21,616 nucleotides of DNA from JAGUYA01 sp043802425 (GTDB taxonomy: Bacteria > Omnitrophota > Gorgyraeia > Gygaellales > Profunditerraquicolaceae): contig JAZDLA010000082.1 of assembly GCA_043802425.1 (NCBI GenBank), positions 1 through 21,616 of the forward strand, read 5' to 3'. Each line of letters opens with the position of its first letter. Position 1 is the first letter of the stretch. Both the position numbers and the translations under genes were made by a program. Below, piece by piece: positions 1-7,552 of the stretch. Below the pieces are notes generated by a model. That model did not search any database and was not told the DNA's origin. It saw only the letters and a program-made list of their open reading frames with translations.

Positions 1-255
1 GACCTAAGCAGAAAAATTCAAGAGGCAGCTTTAATGGCCCATAAATTGCTGGGTTGTTTCGGTTGTTCGAGAGTGGATATGATTCTTGACCGGTATAATA
101 TCCCATTCGTGCTGGAAGTAAATACCATACCAGGATTCACCCAGACCAGTCTTTTACCCAAGGCAGCCAAGATAATAGGGATAGAATTTAATCAATTATG
201 CCTTAAATTAATTAAATTAGCCTATGATAAAGCGCAGGATAAGGTTTCCGGTTAA
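1..255 (+). CDS. ddl: D-alanine--D-alanine ligase, C-terminal part (5' end outside window)
   Basis: The reading frame is open from base 1 and ends at TAA 253-255, so only about the last 84 residues are present; ATG 34 is internal. Ddl joins two D-alanines using ATP to make the dipeptide at the end of the peptidoglycan stem peptide, in the cytoplasm. The visible part carries the end of the ATP-grasp domain: a CSRVDMILD strand followed by VLEVNTIPGFTQTSLLPKAA, matching the family's metal and substrate binding signature (E-x-N-T-x-P-G-[FM]-T). The gene is followed by ftsQ and ftsA, the usual dcw-cluster order, which supports the call. Its end overlaps the start of ftsQ by 32 nt, so the two are probably co-translated. 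Confidence 0.93.
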   Translation, partial: DLSRKIQEAALMAHKLLGCFGCSRVDMILDRYNIPFVLEVNTIPGFTQTSLLPKAAKIIGIEFNQLCLKLIKLAYDKAQDKVSG

Positions 256-1006
256 ATTAGTAATTTCCGGTTTAATAATTTTTAGTACGTTATTTTTTCT
301 CACAGGCCATCTTATCAAAGGCCTGAGGACCTATGACTATTTTAAAATAAAAGAGATCATCACCAGCAAACCACAAGCAGGGCCTGATTTTTCTTATCTT
401 GTGGGTCGTAATATCTTTACCCTTGACTTAAAGAAGGAATCAAGGTATATATCAGAATTGCATCCGGTTTATCTAAAGATTAGGTTAATCAGGCTTCTGC
501 CTGACCGTTTATTTGTGCTTCTTAGCCAACGTCAGGCCTTGGCCCAGCTAAAGTTATACCGGAACTTCTGTGTAGACGGCGACCTGACGGTCTTTGAGAT
601 ACCGCAGGAGCTAGCGGAAACGGATTTACCGGTTATCGTCGGCCTTGAAAAAAAAATTCTCGCCGTGAATTCCGGTAAACAATATAATATTAAAAACCTG
701 GCTTTGGCTGTAAACATAATAAAAGAGACGAGGTTAAACCGCGGGTTAGAAGACTATAAAATTAAAAGAATAGATGTTACTAATCCCATGAATACATCAT
801 TTTTTATGCAGGTACCAGGCAATACCATAGACCAGAAAATAACTATAGTAGGGCCCTTAGAAGTTAAGATCGGTCAATACGGTATTGCTGAGAAGGTGCG
901 CATTTTATCAGACATGCTTACCCAATTAGGGACAGACATCGCGGATATAAAATATATTGACCTAAAGTTTAGAGAGCCGGTTATAAAATTTAAAGATGCT
1001 AAATAA
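224..1006 (+). CDS. ftsQ: Cell division protein FtsQ/DivIB
   Basis: A 260-residue bitopic inner-membrane protein of the divisome; FtsQ bridges early and late division proteins. A short basic cytoplasmic N-terminus (MIKRRIRFPVK) leads into one membrane segment at about residues 12-31. After it comes a POTRA-like domain: LVGRNIFTLDL and then the pattern LHPVYLKIRLIRLLPDRLFVLL, closely like the family's P-x-(hydrophobic)-P-D-x-L motif, and a beta domain with FCVDGDLTVFEIP (the 'liD..G.vf' strand). Size fits the family. The ATG start lies 32 nt inside the end of ddl with no clear Shine-Dalgarno, so translation probably depends on ddl translation. The 3' end overlaps ftsA by 11 nt. FtsQ is weakly conserved, so the call rests on architecture plus position between ddl and ftsA. 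Confidence 0.88.
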   Translation: MIKRRIRFPVKLVISGLIIFSTLFFLTGHLIKGLRTYDYFKIKEIITSKPQAGPDFSYLVGRNIFTLDLKKESRYISELHPVYLKIRLIRLLPDRLFVLLSQRQALAQLKLYRNFCVDGDLTVFEIPQELAETDLPVIVGLEKKILAVNSGKQYNIKNLALAVNIIKETRLNRGLEDYKIKRIDVTNPMNTSFFMQVPGNTIDQKITIVGPLEVKIGQYGIAEKVRILSDMLTQLGTDIADIKYIDLKFREPVIKFKDAK

Positions 1007-2249
1007 TTACATTTGCGCATTGGATATCAGTTCCAGTAAGATCGCCGCGGTAGTTGCGGGAATCAAGAAGAGGCAGATTGCGGATATCTTTTTTGAGACT
1101 CTACCGGTAAAGGGCATGAAGAAAGGCACGATTGTAAATTCCATAGATTTAGTCAGCTCCATCACAAATGCACTAAAGAACCTGAAAGGAAAATCCGGTA
1201 TAAATATTAAATCCATATATACCAATATCTCAGGAACAGCTATAGTCACTAAACATAGCGGCGCAGTGATACCGCTTGCGGAGAGGGGCAATAAGGTTAT
1301 TACCTCAACCGATATACAAAAGGTAAATGAGCAGGCCCGTATTTTAGGTTCGAGTCTTGATGAGGAGACCATCCATCAGATCATCCACGGTTACTCCATA
1401 GACTCGCACGCTAGCGTTTTAAATCCTTTAGGGTTATACAGCCATAGGCTTGCGGTAGATCTATATTTAGTCTGCGCTAAGTTGTCCTTTATCCAGAGCC
1501 TTATCCGCACCGTAAATCAGGCAGGGTATGAAATAAAAGATGCGTTTCTCACCGGATTAGCCACGAGCCAAGCCGTATTTAACGATGGTCTTAAAAAAGG
1601 GCTAACTCTACTTTGCGATGTAGGTTCTGATATTACAGAATTGCTTCTCTTTAAGGATGGGATACTTCAGGATATCGCAATTTTATCTTCAGGCGGAGAT
1701 GATTTAACTATGCATCTGTCAGAGGAGTTAAAGGTACCTTTTGATTTGGCGCAAGATATCAAGCAGTCACACGCAATATTAGGTGATTATAGCCAGATAG
1801 ACGGGAATAAAGAAATTTTAGTCAAACAAAATAATGCTTATAAATCATTAAACCAAAGAGCGATTTGCGAAACCCTTACTCCCAAGGCAAAATTTATCTG
1901 CCAGGGGATAAGGGCCGCTGTAGTAAAACTGGTCCCCCTCGAAGATTTGAGTAATTTTATCGTTACAGGAAGGACTACGCTGTTGGAAGGATTTCTGGAA
2001 GCTCTGGAGAATACCCTGGGGATTCCGGTAAAATTGGGGCGGCTTACCAGCCCCTATCTAGTCTTCCTAGCGAACAAAAATAATAACCTCTCCGGGCAAA
2101 AATACCTGACTTATCTTACCTGTTTAGGCATAATCTGCCAGGCGCTATACGAACAAAAACCGCAGCCGCTGTCTGATTATCAACCCACCTGTAACCCCGT
2201 TCTGAAAACCATCAATAAGGTTAAAGAAATATACCAGGAATACTTTTAA
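996..2249 (+). CDS. ftsA: Cell division protein FtsA (actin-like)
   Basis: A 417-residue actin-fold protein; FtsA tethers FtsZ to the membrane and recruits later divisome parts. Seen in order: the first phosphate loop (ALDISSSKIAAVV, residues 8-20), the FtsA-specific 1C/SHS2 region (about 80-165), the second phosphate loop (CDVGSDITELLLF, about 208-220), the adenosine loop (IVTGRTTLLEGF, 322-333), and a C-terminal amphipathic stretch (VLKTINKVKEIYQEYF) like the known membrane-targeting helix. Two glycines usual in the family are changed: DIG is DIS at residue 12 and TGG is TGR at 326. The start ATG lies 11 nt inside ftsQ. The expected next gene, ftsZ, is absent: a promoter and yggS follow instead. 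Identity is well supported by length, motif order and neighbours. Confidence 0.92.
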   Translation: MLNNYICALDISSSKIAAVVAGIKKRQIADIFFETLPVKGMKKGTIVNSIDLVSSITNALKNLKGKSGINIKSIYTNISGTAIVTKHSGAVIPLAERGNKVITSTDIQKVNEQARILGSSLDEETIHQIIHGYSIDSHASVLNPLGLYSHRLAVDLYLVCAKLSFIQSLIRTVNQAGYEIKDAFLTGLATSQAVFNDGLKKGLTLLCDVGSDITELLLFKDGILQDIAILSSGGDDLTMHLSEELKVPFDLAQDIKQSHAILGDYSQIDGNKEILVKQNNAYKSLNQRAICETLTPKAKFICQGIRAAVVKLVPLEDLSNFIVTGRTTLLEGFLEALENTLGIPVKLGRLTSPYLVFLANKNNNLSGQKYLTYLTCLGIICQALYEQKPQPLSDYQPTCNPVLKTINKVKEIYQEYF

Positions 2250-2277
2250 TTGACCAGCCGCATTTCTGGTATATAAT
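2250..2277 (+). promoter_or_regulatory. Sigma-70-type promoter upstream of yggS
   Basis: TTGACC at 2250-2255 and a perfect TATAAT at 2272-2277 are separated by 16 bp. It begins at the last base of the ftsA stop codon. The predicted start of transcription, about 2284, leaves only some 15 nt before the yggS ATG, which has no Shine-Dalgarno, so the message would be nearly leaderless. It would open the yggS-proC-mtnP-ileS run as a unit separate from the division genes. Confidence 0.75.
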
Positions 2278-2298
2278 ATGCCTTAATCCTAAAAATAG

Positions 2299-2997
2299 AT
2301 GATTAAAGACAATATACTAAAGGTTAAGGAGCGCATTTCTTTAATCTGCGCAAGAATTAACAGGGAAGTTAGTTCGGTCAGCATAGTAGCGGTAAGTAAA
2401 GGTAGGACGCCGCAACAAATAAAAGAAGTCATAGAGGCCGGTATAACTGACATCGGAGAGAATAAAGTTCAAGAAGCGCTTACTAAACATAGGGAGCTAT
2501 CGACTGGCGACTGGCGACTATCGACTGTTAAGTGGCACATGGTGGGGCATTTACAGACGAATAAAGTTAAGGATGCAGTAAGGATTTTTGACCTCATCCA
2601 GTCCGTAGACAGCCTGCGCCTTGCCGAAACTATTGATAAAGAAGCAGCAAAGATCCATAAAAGGCAAGATGTTTTGATGGAAATAAAAACCTCTCCAGAA
2701 GCGACTAAATTTGGTTTAAAACCCGGTGAGGCAATTAAAGTTATGGAAGAAATAGCCAACCTTAAAAATATAAATATAAAAGGCCTGATGACTATCGCAC
2801 CTCTTGTTGATAGTCCAGAAAAAGCGAGATCCTATTTTAAAGTATTAAAAGACCTGAAAGATAAAATTAACGCACGACGCACGACGCACGACGAAATACA
2901 AATTTTATCCATGGGCATGACTGATGATTTTGAAATAGCCATAGAAGAGGGCTCTGATATTCTCAGGTTGGGCCGGGCAATCTTTTCCCGCTACTGA
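2299..2997 (+). CDS. yggS: YggS family pyridoxal phosphate homeostasis protein
   Basis: A 232-residue cytosolic protein with the fold-type III PLP-binding barrel (YggS/YlmE/PLPBP family), which keeps free PLP in balance and has no known catalytic reaction. The PLP lysine is K34 in AVSKGR; other family marks are GENKVQEA, WHMVGHLQTNK, IKTSPEATKFGL, GLMTIAP, LSMGMTDDFEIAIEEGSDILRLGRAIF. In Gram-positive and many other genomes this gene (ylmE) sits just after ftsAZ, as here minus ftsZ. Two short tandem DNA arrays of 7-bp units lie inside it in frame: 2501-2528, encoding a loop before WHMVG, and 2871-2891, encoding RRTTHD-type residues before LSMGMTDD. Both fall in variable loops, so the core fold looks intact. 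Confidence 0.95.
   Translation: MIKDNILKVKERISLICARINREVSSVSIVAVSKGRTPQQIKEVIEAGITDIGENKVQEALTKHRELSTGDWRLSTVKWHMVGHLQTNKVKDAVRIFDLIQSVDSLRLAETIDKEAAKIHKRQDVLMEIKTSPEATKFGLKPGEAIKVMEEIANLKNINIKGLMTIAPLVDSPEKARSYFKVLKDLKDKINARRTTHDEIQILSMGMTDDFEIAIEEGSDILRLGRAIFSRY
2501..2528 (+). repeat. Tandem 7-bp repeat (4 units) inside yggS
   Basis: Four adjoining heptamers: CGACTGG, CGACTGG, CGACTAT, CGACTGT, with a possible degenerate unit GAGCTAT just before. They encode part of the loop between the NKVQEA helix and the WHMVGHLQ strand of YggS. Because the unit is not a multiple of three, each copy is read in a different phase. Confidence 0.85.
2871..2891 (+). repeat. Tandem 7-bp repeat (3 perfect units) inside yggS
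   Basis: Three identical CGCACGA heptamers in a row, 21 bp or exactly seven codons, followed by CGAAATA. They lie in the loop just before the conserved LSMGMTDDFE strand of YggS and keep the reading frame. Confidence 0.9.
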
Positions 2998-3014
2998 TTA
3001 ATAGTAGGCAGGGT

Positions 3015-3039
3015 CCCGTTTAGTAAGTTCACTAAAGGG
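3015..3039. repeat. Palindromic hairpin between yggS and proC
   Basis: CCC(G)TTTAGT at 3015-3024 pairs with ACTAAAGGG at 3031-3039 across a 6-nt loop, with one bulged G. It is not followed by a T run, so it is a poor terminator. It occupies most of the 61-nt spacer; a short SD-like GAAGG lies between it and the proC ATG. Confidence 0.6.
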
Positions 3040-3058
3040 AAGCGGAAAGAAGGTTAAG

Positions 3059-3895
3059 ATGAAAAAAACTATTGGAATAATCGGTTTTGGGAATATGGGT
3101 TCGGCCATTGCCCGCAGGGTTAAAAACTACTACGGAGTCTGGGTATTTGACAAAGATACAGCTAAGACCGGGAATATTTCAAAGGTTAAAGTCGCCGGCA
3201 ATATAGAAGAGGTCGTAAACAATGCTAGAGCCCTCATTCTGGCGGTTAAGCCGCAGGATTTTGAGGACACCTTGCCTAAAATCAAACCCGCTATAGACAA
3301 GAAATTGGTTATTTCAATCGCTGCCGGCATTAAAACAAAGTTTATTGAAAAACGCTTAGGGAAAATAGGCGTTATCCGCGCTATGCCTAATTTGCCGATA
3401 AAAGTCGGTAGAGGCATGATTTGTTTGTGTAAAGGTAAATACGCTACTAAAAAAGACCTTAAATTAGCGCAGAAAATATTTAGCCATCTAGGCAGAACCA
3501 TGATCATCCAGAGAGAATGCCTGATGGATGCGGTAACCGCTATTTCTGGAAGTGGACCGGGTTTTTTCTATTATCTATTAACCCAGAATAAAAAGAAAAA
3601 TATTAAAGATTGGCTGGGATATTCCCGTCGGAAATTTCAATCGGAACTGATGGATTCAGCAAGGGCGTTGGGTTTTTCTTTGCGTCAGGCCGAGCTGTTA
3701 GTCTCTAAGACCTCTACGGGTAGTATTGCTCTTTTACGGGCAACGAAGATGTCTCCAGAGACGCTATGTAAACAGGTTACTTCTAAGAAGGGCACTACCG
3801 AGGCGGGGCTAGAAAAATTAAAAAAAGGATTTTCTTTATCTGAAGCAGTAGAGGCAGCTGTTAAACGCGCAAAGGAATTATCTAAAAAGGAGTAG
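3059..3895 (+). CDS. proC: Pyrroline-5-carboxylate reductase
   Basis: Catalyses the last step of proline synthesis, the NAD(P)H-dependent reduction of 1-pyrroline-5-carboxylate, in the cytoplasm. The 278-residue protein has an N-terminal Rossmann fold (IGIIGFGNMGSAIARR, residues 5-20), the AVKPQDF turn, SIAAGIK, the RAMPNLP motif, and the C-terminal dimer domain with AISGSGPGFFYYL and the VTSKKGTTEAGLE signature. Against E. coli ProC as remembered, residues 175-195 are an extra, basic stretch of about 21 residues between FFYYLL and the ELMDSARALGF helix. The DNA of that insertion contains nested inverted repeats. The frame is intact and the signature motifs are kept, so the enzyme is probably made, though activity with an insert near the dimer helices is not certain. 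mtnP starts 4 nt after the stop. Confidence 0.94.
   Translation: MKKTIGIIGFGNMGSAIARRVKNYYGVWVFDKDTAKTGNISKVKVAGNIEEVVNNARALILAVKPQDFEDTLPKIKPAIDKKLVISIAAGIKTKFIEKRLGKIGVIRAMPNLPIKVGRGMICLCKGKYATKKDLKLAQKIFSHLGRTMIIQRECLMDAVTAISGSGPGFFYYLLTQNKKKNIKDWLGYSRRKFQSELMDSARALGFSLRQAELLVSKTSTGSIALLRATKMSPETLCKQVTSKKGTTEAGLEKLKKGFSLSEAVEAAVKRAKELSKKE
3581..3643 (+). repeat. In-frame 63-nt insertion in proC with nested inverted repeats
   Basis: This segment encodes residues 175-195, absent from the ProC sequences I can recall. It holds GATTG (3608-3612) against CAATC (3638-3642) and, inside these, GGGA (3616-3619) against TCCC (3623-3626). Limits are judged by protein comparison from memory, so they may be off by a few codons. 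It resembles in style the palindromic protein-inserted elements known from Rickettsia, but no sequence relation is claimed. Confidence 0.45.
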
Positions 3896-3899
3896 AGAA

Positions 3900-4760
3900 A
3901 TGGGACGTATCGGTATCATCGGCGGGAGCGGATTATATCAGATCGAAGGGATAGAAGTTAAAGAAACGGTAACGGTAAAGACGCCGTTCGGTGCGCCTTC
4001 CGGTAATCTTATCGTCGGTAACCTGGAGGATAAAGAAGTTGTTTTTATGCCGCGTCATGACGTGGGTCACCGCATCCCTCCCAGCCAGATAAATTACCGG
4101 GCCAATATCTATGCCATGAAGAAGCTGGGTGTCGAACGGATTATTTCCGTGACAGCCTGCGGGAGCTTAAAAGAAGAATTGAAACCCCTGGATTTTGTAG
4201 CCGTAGACCAGTTCGTGGACAGGACTAACTACGCCAGGGAGATGAGTTTTTTTACCGACGGTATAGTTGCCCACATTGAATTCGCGCATCCGGTTTGCGA
4301 AGAGTTACGCAAGTCAATATACGGGGCGGGTAAAAACTTAAATTTAAGGATACATAACGGCGGAACTTACATAAATATGGAGGGCCCGGCATTTTCTACC
4401 CTTGCGGAGTCAAAACTCTACCGCAGTTGGGGTATGGACGTTATCGGTATGACCAATTTTGCCGAAGCCAAATTAGCCCGCGAAGCAGAGATTTGTTATG
4501 CTACTTTAGCTGCGGTTACGGATTATGACTGTTGGCATCCAGAGCATGAAAGCGTAACTATCGAAATGATCATCCAGAATTTAAATAAGAATGTAGAGAA
4601 TGCAAAGCGTATCCTTTGCGCAGCAATTAAAAATATCCAGCCGGAGCGGGCGTGCCGTTGTAAAGACGCGCTTAAATATGCGATTGTTACCGACAGGAAA
4701 TTAATTTCCGCAAGGGTTAAGCAGGATTTAGATATTATTATTGGTAGGTACATCAAATAG
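3900..4760 (+). CDS. mtnP: S-methyl-5'-thioadenosine phosphorylase
   Basis: Splits 5'-methylthioadenosine, a by-product of SAM-dependent chemistry and polyamine synthesis, with phosphate to adenine and methylthioribose-1-phosphate; this opens methionine salvage. The 286-residue protein shows the family marks in order: IGIIGGSGLY at the N-terminus, MPRHDVGH (phosphate site), INYRANIYAMK, VTACGSL, VDQFVDRT, NGGTYINMEGPAFST (about residues 151-165), MTNFAEAKLAREAEICYA and the TDYDCWH base-recognition motif. The MTNxxEAKLAREAE and DYDCW motifs favour MTA phosphorylase over plain purine nucleoside phosphorylase. A good Shine-Dalgarno (AAGGAG, ending 8 nt before ATG) overlaps the proC stop. The other methionine-salvage genes are not in this window. 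Confidence 0.95.
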   Translation: MGRIGIIGGSGLYQIEGIEVKETVTVKTPFGAPSGNLIVGNLEDKEVVFMPRHDVGHRIPPSQINYRANIYAMKKLGVERIISVTACGSLKEELKPLDFVAVDQFVDRTNYAREMSFFTDGIVAHIEFAHPVCEELRKSIYGAGKNLNLRIHNGGTYINMEGPAFSTLAESKLYRSWGMDVIGMTNFAEAKLAREAEICYATLAAVTDYDCWHPEHESVTIEMIIQNLNKNVENAKRILCAAIKNIQPERACRCKDALKYAIVTDRKLISARVKQDLDIIIGRYIK

Positions 4761-4761
4761 C

Positions 4762-7551
4762 ATGGATTATAAAGATACCCTAAACCTTCCCCAGACAAAA
4801 TTTTCCATGAAGGCAGACCTGCCTAAAAGAGAGCCTGTTTTCTTAAAGGCCTGGCAGGATACGGGTTTCTACCAGCTTCTCCGCAAAAAGTCCAAAGGTA
4901 AACCTAAATATATCCTGCACGACGGGCCTCCTTATGCCAACGGCGATATCCATATCGGGCATGCCTTAAATAAAACCTTAAAGGATATTATCGTAAAATA
5001 TAAGACCATGCGGGGTTTTGATTCTAGTTATGTTCCGGGCTGGGATTGTCATGGCCTGCCTGTTGAACACCAGCTCTTTAAAGAATTAGGCATAAATAAA
5101 TATCAGATTAACCAATTAGAATTTAGAAAGAAGGCTTATGCCTATGCCCTTAAGTATGTTTCTATTCAGAAGGAGCAATTCATACGTTTAGGCGTATTCG
5201 GAGATTGGCAGAATCCTTATCTTACCCTAACGCCTGATTACGAAGAGGGCATCATTAGTTCTTTTGGCGCACTGGTTAAAAGAGGTTATGTTTACCGGGG
5301 ATTAAAACCGGTGAACTGGTGTTTTAAGTGCGAGACTGCGCTGGCAGAGGCAGAAGTAGAATATGAAGAACATGTTTCTGCTTCAATCTATGTTAAATTC
5401 AAACTGGATGAAACCAGAGATTATGCCCCGGATAGTTATTTGGTCATCTGGACTACTACGCCTTGGACACTACTCGCTAATGTGGCTGTAGCCGTACACC
5501 CTGATCTTGTTTATTCCTATATAAAGACGGGCAAAGGAAATCACATTATAGCCAAGGATTTATTGTCGCAGGTTTTAACCCAGGCAGGAATAGATAAATA
5601 CGAGCTGATAAAGGAGATTAAAGGCAGGGATTTAGAGGGTCTTACCTATAATCATCCTTTTGTATCAAGGCAGGGACGCGTAGTCCTGGCAGACTATGTC
5701 TCTAAAGAAGAAGGTACGGGCTTAGTCCATACTGCTCCCGGCCACGGCAACGATGATTATTTAACTGGGTTAAAATATAAGCTGAACATCCTGATGCCCG
5801 TAGATGATAAGGGGAATTTTGATACTACGGCAGGGGAGTTTCAGGGATTAAATGTTTACGACGCCAATAAGTTGATTGTCGATAAACTCCAAAAATTAGG
5901 GGCATTGTTTTTTAACTCCCAGATAGAGCATTCCTATCCGCATTGCTGGCGTTGTAAAAATCCCATAATATTCAGGGCGACCAAACAGTGGTTCCTAAAT
6001 ATTGACCACAAAGATTTAAGAAAAAAACTACTGGGGGCGATAGAGAAAAATATTACCTGGATCCCCGCAACCGCTAGAGAGAGAATCAGGGCCATGGTAG
6101 AATTAAGGCCGGATTGGTGCCTTTCCCGCCAGAGATATTGGGGCGTTCCCATACCGGCAGTACGCTGTTTAAACTGTGACGAGGTGATACTTGACCCCCG
6201 GGTTATTAGTAATCTAGCTAAGAGAGTTTTAAGGGAAGGCAGCGATACCTGGTTTAAGGAAGACATTAAAGTATTTTTACCTAAAAAATTTGTTTGTTCT
6301 AAGTGCAAAGGAAATAAATTCAAGCGCTGCGAAGATATTCTGGATGTCTGGCTAGATTCCGGAGTAAGTCATCAGGCGGTATTAAAGAAGAGAAAAGATC
6401 TGGGGTTTCCTTGCGCTTTATACCTGGAGGGATCTGACCAGCACCGCGGATGGTTCCAGTCTTCCCTGATCCCGGCGATGTGTATTGACGGGAAACCCCC
6501 ATTTGAAAGCGTGCTTACGCATGGTTTTGTAGTGGACGGTTTAGGCAGAAAAATGTCTAAGTCTATCGGTAATGTGATTTCGCCCCAAGATATCATCAAA
6601 GATTACGGAGCAGATATTTTAAGGCTATGGGTGGCCTCCAGCGATTATAACGAAGACATCCGCATTTCTCCCGAAATACTCTTACGGCTTTCTGAGGCCT
6701 ACCGTAAAATCAGGAATACCGCCAGGTTTGCCTTAAGCAATTTATATGACTTTAGCCCCGATAAAGATAAAGTAAATTACCAGGATTTAAAAAAGATAGA
6801 TAAATGGATACTCTTTAAGATGGAACAGGCCATTGGTAATACGCAAAAGGCTTATGATAATTTTGAATTCCACAAGGCCTATAAGAATATTTATGATTTC
6901 TGTAACCAAGACCTCTCCATGTATTATTTAGATATGGTTAAGGGTAGGCTCTATACCTATGCCGCTGATTCTCTGGAAAGAAGGGCAGCGCAGACAGCTA
7001 TTTATGAAATCCTGAATGTTTTAGTCAGGATAATGGCGCCTATCCTGGCTTTTACTGCACAGGATATCTGGGAACATATGCCTAAGACCAAAAGGGATAA
7101 CCCTGTCGTAAGCGCGCATCTTTTAGAATGGCCTAAAGAAAATGAGGCCTTCACGCAGCAAGGGTCCGGGGATAAAATCGATAGCGGATTAGGGGCCGTT
7201 ATGGAGTTAATCCCGGATGTGGCTAAGGCGCTGGAAGAAAAACGCGGGCAAGGCTTAATCGGCAGCTCCTTTGACGCTAAAATAAACTTATTGACAAAGA
7301 GCCCAAAACGTTATAAATTCTTACAGAGCTTAGAAGCCGAATTGGTTGAGATTTTTAAGGTTTCGCAGGTTGAGGTCAGCTTGGAAGAAGAGATTAAATC
7401 CGCTGCCTCTGGCGAGACCCCCGTGATTACGGTCAGTAAGGCGGAAGGAATAAAATGCGCGCGTTGCTGGAATTATTCCGCATCGACCGGGAATAATAAG
7501 GATCACCCTTTAATCTGCGGCAGGTGCCTAAAGGCGATGGGAGGAGCATAA
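4762..7551 (+). CDS. ileS: Isoleucine--tRNA ligase
   Basis: Charges tRNA-Ile with isoleucine and edits valine. The start was placed at ATG 4762, one nt after mtnP, because the protein then begins MDYKDTLNLPQTKF as bacterial IleS does; a longer frame from TTG 4741 would overlap mtnP. The 929-residue protein has the class I HIGH motif (64-67), the GWDCHGLPVE motif, the CP1 editing domain with TTTPWTLLANVAVAVHP, and KMSKS at 597-601. A C-terminal zinc knuckle, C899/C902 and C919/C922, follows the tRNA-binding domain. Further CxxC pairs occur in CP1 and near 475 and 515. The C-terminal zinc finger marks the usual bacterial (IleS1) type rather than the eukaryote-like one. The TraR/DksA gene follows after 1 nt. 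Confidence 0.98.
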   Translation: MDYKDTLNLPQTKFSMKADLPKREPVFLKAWQDTGFYQLLRKKSKGKPKYILHDGPPYANGDIHIGHALNKTLKDIIVKYKTMRGFDSSYVPGWDCHGLPVEHQLFKELGINKYQINQLEFRKKAYAYALKYVSIQKEQFIRLGVFGDWQNPYLTLTPDYEEGIISSFGALVKRGYVYRGLKPVNWCFKCETALAEAEVEYEEHVSASIYVKFKLDETRDYAPDSYLVIWTTTPWTLLANVAVAVHPDLVYSYIKTGKGNHIIAKDLLSQVLTQAGIDKYELIKEIKGRDLEGLTYNHPFVSRQGRVVLADYVSKEEGTGLVHTAPGHGNDDYLTGLKYKLNILMPVDDKGNFDTTAGEFQGLNVYDANKLIVDKLQKLGALFFNSQIEHSYPHCWRCKNPIIFRATKQWFLNIDHKDLRKKLLGAIEKNITWIPATARERIRAMVELRPDWCLSRQRYWGVPIPAVRCLNCDEVILDPRVISNLAKRVLREGSDTWFKEDIKVFLPKKFVCSKCKGNKFKRCEDILDVWLDSGVSHQAVLKKRKDLGFPCALYLEGSDQHRGWFQSSLIPAMCIDGKPPFESVLTHGFVVDGLGRKMSKSIGNVISPQDIIKDYGADILRLWVASSDYNEDIRISPEILLRLSEAYRKIRNTARFALSNLYDFSPDKDKVNYQDLKKIDKWILFKMEQAIGNTQKAYDNFEFHKAYKNIYDFCNQDLSMYYLDMVKGRLYTYAADSLERRAAQTAIYEILNVLVRIMAPILAFTAQDIWEHMPKTKRDNPVVSAHLLEWPKENEAFTQQGSGDKIDSGLGAVMELIPDVAKALEEKRGQGLIGSSFDAKINLLTKSPKRYKFLQSLEAELVEIFKVSQVEVSLEEEIKSAASGETPVITVSKAEGIKCARCWNYSASTGNNKDHPLICGRCLKAMGGA

Positions 7552-7552
7552 A

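Noticed and set aside
2501..2891. CRISPR array
   Set aside because: Units are 7 bp with no spacers and lie within a coding gene.
3059..3895. proC as a pseudogene because of its insertion
   Set aside because: The frame is intact, both Rossmann and C-terminal signatures are kept, and flanking spacing is tight.
4741..4761. Longer ileS from TTG 4741
   Set aside because: It would overlap mtnP by 20 nt and add residues not found in IleS; ATG 4762 gives the usual MDYKDTLNLP start.
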